Of a stretch of 57,607 bases of DNA, positions 54,820 to 57,607 are shown one piece after another. The stretch is taken from positions 1 to 57,607 of the forward strand of contig JACRGN010000300.1 of the NCBI GenBank assembly GCA_016234205.1. Direction: 5' to 3'. Both the position numbers and the translations under genes were made by a program. Below the pieces are notes generated by a model that had not been told where the DNA came from, made no database searches, and worked only from the letters and a program-made list of their open reading frames with translations. Within the stretch, counting starts at the first letter, position 1; every line of letters begins with the position of its first letter. The stretch comes from Nitrospinota bacterium. GTDB lineage: Bacteria > Nitrospinota > Nitrospinia > UBA9942.

Positions 54820-54839
54820 TGATTATCAATCATTGTCAT
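54820..54839. promoter_or_regulatory. Fur-box-like palindrome upstream of the zinc-ribbon gene
   Basis: TGATTATCAATCATTGTCA resembles the GATAATGATAATCATTATC consensus over part of its length. It is the only such match I saw and is weak evidence of iron regulation. Confidence 0.25.
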
Positions 54840-54874
54840 AGGGCTCTGTGGTTTTATTTAATGCATTTTTTGGG

Positions 54875-55885
54875 TTAATATTTCTTTTCCTCATGTTTCT
54901 CTGGCTCCCTCGGACCCTTTTGGGCAAGGTCATATTCAGCCAGAATTATCCTCCACCTGTATTCCTCTGGTAAATCGGTCTTCCATACAGGCATTGCAGA
55001 GTCCCATGGGGTTGCCTCTACCGGCAAACCCCGTCCCCCCTCTGTAACCCTCCAGAAGGTGTATCCCTCTACGATGGTGTCAATGGTACCGGTGTCTGTA
55101 AAGTTTATGGGTCTCAGCTTAAAACCATCAGCCATTGGTCCATCCCCTGCAGTGCTATCGCCGTGGCAGGGTCTGCAGTTCATTGCAAAGAGGGCACGAC
55201 CCTCAAAGAGGTATTTCTCAATAAGCGCTGCCCTTCCCCTCTCCCTGCTTATATTCCCTGTTTTAAGCTCTTTCAAAAGGGTCTGCACCGGCTCGGTAGG
55301 GATAAATCCAAGGATATGACTATCAGGGTTCTTCCCCTTCCACCTTTCCACATCTTCCTTTACCTGAGGGATAAACTCCACATGGCTTGATTTAACCTCT
55401 TCTATAAACTTATCCACATCGGCATCCGCTGGATTCCTTAATGGATTCTTCAATGTCTCATTCGCCTTTGGAAAGTTGCTGGATGGATGCTGAATCCTGA
55501 GGGCAGTGGGGGTGCTGACCTTTGGCGCCGTAGAGCTGTATATATTGAAGCCAAATATTAACGGTATAATGGTCAGTGTAATCAGTCGTGTCTTATTACC
55601 ATACTCCCCTTTTAATAATTTCAGTATCGGGGCTAAAAACTCCTGCAGTCTTACTTCTGATGATGTTATGTATATGAACATAACTATTGTTGTTAATACC
55701 ATGAAGATTATCATCAATGCCCCAGGGACAGGAAAGGGGAACCCCATGCCTGTTATCTTCCTCGTCACGAATGGTATACCCATTTTGACTATTAGATAGA
55801 TGATGATAATGGTTATAACTGTGCTGATAAATTGACCTGTCCCCTGTTTAAAGCTTACAGGGGCAAGCTTTTTTTCTTTGTTCAT
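54875..55885 (-). CDS. Membrane-anchored monohaem cytochrome c
   Basis: A 336-residue protein with three N-terminal membrane helices (about 17-35, 45-68, 100-120), then a long linker and a C-terminal c-type domain: AMNCRPCHGDSTAGDGPMADGF, with WDSAMPVWKTDLP providing a candidate distal Met. It ends EPEKHEEKKY. The SD GGAGGAGAG precedes the ATG. It is next to a cupredoxin and the bd-like subunit, so it probably donates or accepts electrons from that complex. Confidence 0.85.
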   Translation of the reverse strand: MNKEKKLAPVSFKQGTGQFISTVITIIIIYLIVKMGIPFVTRKITGMGFPFPVPGALMIIFMVLTTIVMFIYITSSEVRLQEFLAPILKLLKGEYGNKTRLITLTIIPLIFGFNIYSSTAPKVSTPTALRIQHPSSNFPKANETLKNPLRNPADADVDKFIEEVKSSHVEFIPQVKEDVERWKGKNPDSHILGFIPTEPVQTLLKELKTGNISRERGRAALIEKYLFEGRALFAMNCRPCHGDSTAGDGPMADGFKLRPINFTDTGTIDTIVEGYTFWRVTEGGRGLPVEATPWDSAMPVWKTDLPEEYRWRIILAEYDLAQKGPREPEKHEEKKY

Positions 55886-55901
55886 CTCTCCTCCTTTTTC
55901 T

Positions 55902-56606
55902 TTACTTCTTCTTCAATTCAAAAGCCACCTTATTCTCCCCATCTTTTACTGTGATGTCCTTTATCTGCTCACCCAATGTCTCATGCCAGACCTTTATCTT
56001 GTATGTCCCTGCCGGCACATCGGAAATCTTAAAAGAGCCTGCATCATCACTTATAGCTACATATTGATTATCCGTAACTATGAAAAAGGCGCTCATCCAT
56101 TCGTGGACATCGCATTTAATCGGAACGATCTCAGGATATTTAAATAATTCTTTACCGAGGGTCTTCACCTTCTGCGTGCCAGGCTGACCGGCATTATACG
56201 ACTCATTCTCTATGGTAAAGGAGTGGAAATTGTGCATGAGACCATCATTATTGTAGAGATCCAGCTTTGATTCTAATGGAATTACTACAACATGGGGCTT
56301 GAACTGACAGGTATCCTGCTCAAATTTGATTGCCACTGGAGAGGGTGATGTCTTCTTCGCGGCGCCCTCAATGAAGATAATGGCATTTTTCAAGCCCTTG
56401 TCCTTACCAACAATAAGGTTCTCCTTGAACTTTGGCTTCTTACCGCACACATCGGGGTCCTTTGTTATGTTTATCTTCTCAGGTGCGGGAGGGGCGCCTG
56501 CAAACTTCACATCCCCTTTAACCACACCTGCAGAGAATACAGGGGATACCCCGGAATACAGAATACAGAATACAGAACACAGAACAATCGAAATACATCT
56601 TCTCAT
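55902..56606 (-). CDS. Exported cupredoxin-like protein with carboxypeptidase-regulatory-like domain
   Basis: A 234-residue periplasmic protein. The signal peptide (RCISIVLCSVFCILYSG) is partly encoded by a tandem repeat. The first part (about 24-165) is plastocyanin-like: MHNFHSFTIEN provides a His, and KCDVHEWMSAF provides the Cys, His and Met of a type-1-like copper site. The last part (about 170-230) resembles a small beta-sandwich (SFKISDVPAGTYKIKVWHETL) as in carboxypeptidase regulatory-like domains. SD AAGGAG precedes the ATG. It is likely an electron shuttle in the respiratory cluster. Confidence 0.82.
   Translation of the reverse strand: MRRCISIVLCSVFCILYSGVSPVFSAGVVKGDVKFAGAPPAPEKINITKDPDVCGKKPKFKENLIVGKDKGLKNAIIFIEGAAKKTSPSPVAIKFEQDTCQFKPHVVVIPLESKLDLYNNDGLMHNFHSFTIENESYNAGQPGTQKVKTLGKELFKYPEIVPIKCDVHEWMSAFFIVTDNQYVAISDDAGSFKISDVPAGTYKIKVWHETLGEQIKDITVKDGENKVAFELKKK
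56551..56585. repeat. GAATACAGAATACAGAACAC tandem array encoding part of a signal peptide
   Basis: A 7-bp array read on the minus strand as VLCSVFCILYS, the hydrophobic core of the cupredoxin signal peptide. A second example of a repeat-coded signal peptide is at 54261-54300. Confidence 0.85.
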
Positions 56607-56644
56607 TTTTTCTCCTTTCGTTTTTGAAATTTAGCCACCGATTT

Positions 56645-56696
56645 ACTCAGACTTTTTAAGCCATTTAAACCGTTTAAACTGTTTGAACCGTTTTTA
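56645..56696. repeat. AAACCGTTTAAACTGTTTGAACC tandem array at the end of the bd-like gene
   Basis: AACCGTTTAAACTGTTTGAA and flanks form a 9-bp tandem array that also encodes the last residues LKTVQTV of the bd-like subunit. It is similar in style to the AACCAATTAAACCAAT core at 39.67 kb. Confidence 0.65.
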
Positions 56697-57607
56697 ATGA
56701 GTCAGTTGCCTCTGCTTCATCTTCCTCCTTTTCTTTTGTAGAAAATTGTGCCAGCCAGAATACAAAGACGACCATCATCATAAAGATGAATGTGGTAAGA
56801 GAGATTATCTTTGCGGCAAATCCAAAGGGCATGGTAAAGGCATCAGGGGAGTAATCCCTCATCACAGTATAGACATGCCAGTGTTGTCTTACCCCTGACC
56901 TCACATACCCCATCAATCCCATAAGCCATGTAAAGGATACGGCAATCAGAAAGAGGAGATATTGGGACCTCCTGGGCATATCCCCCCATTCTATGGGACC
57001 CGCACTTTTAGCACGGCGATACATAAATCCATCCAAAAGACTGCCGATAACTATTACACTTAATGTGGTCGCAACCTGCGGGACAGAGAGCCCGATCCTG
57101 ATATTGGCAGGGAGAAAGTAACCATATACTCCTAAAGATATTATATTGACAGCGGCTGCGGTAAAGAGGGCTACCTGAATGATATTCCCCGTCTTTACCC
57201 ATGAGACCTGTGGTATTTTATTGCCTCTCCGATAGAGCATAAAGGACAGGAATGTAGTAACTATCATCAGGTTTACAGCAGTATTTTTTGCAGACATGAC
57301 ACCGAATACACCGACATATGGATGATGGGCGCTGCCCAGGGTCTTGAGCTCTTTACCGGTCATGATAATTGTGTGGGGTGTAAACCAGATAAGGAAGCAG
57401 CCTACCAGGACAATTGTCATGTATTTAATGAAGGGGAAGTATCTCTCAGCTCCCCTTATCCGTTCCATCCCTAACCATAGATAATAATTTATGCTGAGGA
57501 AGATAACACCAATCAAAAGTGCCTGGACGATAAATATCCAGGCGAATATCCCACCCATAAGAGTTATCCCCATCTGCTGACTGTATCCATATACCTCCTT
57601 CATCAGC
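56674..57607 (-). CDS. Cytochrome bd oxidase subunit I-like membrane protein, 5' end outside the window
   Basis: At least 310 residues; the frame is open to the right edge (Leu before the first Met), so the N-terminus lies beyond it. About eight membrane helices are visible. Segments IFLSINYYLWLGMERIRGAERYFP, IWFTPHTIIMTGKEL, LGSAHHPYVGVFGVMSAKNTAV and VRSGVRQHWHVYTVMRDYSPD carry several His that could bind haem b. It resembles the bd-like oxidases described in Nitrospira-type genomes, not classical CydA. Downstream on the same strand are the cupredoxin and cytochromes, so it is the core of the respiratory cluster. No subunit II is visible in the window. Confidence 0.75.
   Translation of the reverse strand, partial: LMKEVYGYSQQMGITLMGGIFAWIFIVQALLIGVIFLSINYYLWLGMERIRGAERYFPFIKYMTIVLVGCFLIWFTPHTIIMTGKELKTLGSAHHPYVGVFGVMSAKNTAVNLMIVTTFLSFMLYRRGNKIPQVSWVKTGNIIQVALFTAAAVNIISLGVYGYFLPANIRIGLSVPQVATTLSVIVIGSLLDGFMYRRAKSAGPIEWGDMPRRSQYLLFLIAVSFTWLMGLMGYVRSGVRQHWHVYTVMRDYSPDAFTMPFGFAAKIISLTTFIFMMMVVFVFWLAQFSTKEKEEDEAEATDSLKTVQTV

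Overview
This is an AT-rich bacterial chromosome segment from a diderm (Gram-negative-type) organism. The diderm signs are an outer-membrane beta-barrel protein, an OmpA/MotB-type protein, a lipoprotein, periplasmic c-type cytochromes, Tat and CcdA/TlpA systems, and chemotaxis and two-component signalling. The isoprenoid genes are of the MEP type (dxr, ispG, uppS). The cytochrome module at the right end, with a bd-oxidase-like membrane subunit, a cupredoxin and di-haem cytochromes, recalls uncultured Nitrospirota, NC10, Nitrospinota or deltaproteobacterial relatives. I cannot place the organism from this window alone, and no phage, CRISPR or classical transposase gene is visible.

Layout. 1-5.8 kb (+): housekeeping run of 5'-cut eno, ftsB-like, trxA, uppS, cdsA, dxr, pgpA. 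5.8-10.6 kb (+): an envelope operon (Ig-like lipoprotein, TPR/beta-barrel protein, FecR-domain protein with Met-Pro-Gly repeats) behind a good sigma70 promoter. 10.7-16.1 kb (+): pncC/cinA-C, thpR, recA, recX, prepilin peptidase, yjbQ, arginase. 16.1-18.6 kb (-): OmpA-type protein and an ATP-grasp protein. 18.6-24.5 kb (+): GAF-PAS4 sensor, histidine kinase, four-helix-bundle gene, REC-DHp regulator, plsY. 24.5-27.5 kb (-): proS, ispG. 27.7-32.8 kb (+): REC protein, valS, HD-GYP protein. 32.8-41.7 kb (-): radical SAM enzyme, hypothetical gene, tRNA-Leu(UAA), moaA, histidine kinase, anti-sigma/ECF sigma pair, tlpA, ccdA, and a KNPC-motif protein. 42-43 kb (+): tatA/B and tatC. 43-47 kb (-): molybdenum-cofactor block moaCB, moaE, moaD, moeA, then a TauE/SafE permease and a second tatA. 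47-57.6 kb (-): pentahaem cytochrome, Cys-repeat TPR protein, PstS-like protein, chemoreceptor, ferritin-like protein, and a respiratory module ending in a bd-like subunit cut by the window edge.

Functional links. Moco synthesis, Tat export, CcdA/TlpA thiol handling and the cytochrome module together fit an anaerobic or microaerobic respiratory chain with a Tat-exported molybdoenzyme encoded elsewhere. This is inference from gene content.

The most unusual property is at the DNA level. The window is full of short dispersed palindromic or tandem repeats of several families. They fill most intergenic gaps, are nested inside one another like Russian dolls, and often end in a TATAAT-like motif about 9 nt before a start codon. 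They have also entered genes in frame (cdsA, pgpA, recX, plsY, proS, moaA, a pentahaem cytochrome, signal peptides, and the C-termini of a sigma factor, a kinase and TatC). Other points worth attention are a zinc-ribbon/PCP-reductase-like gene with an in-frame TGA at an apparently conserved Trp, two exported proteins with KNPC(G) repeats, and a 129-nt multibranched inverted-repeat element beside tRNA-Leu.
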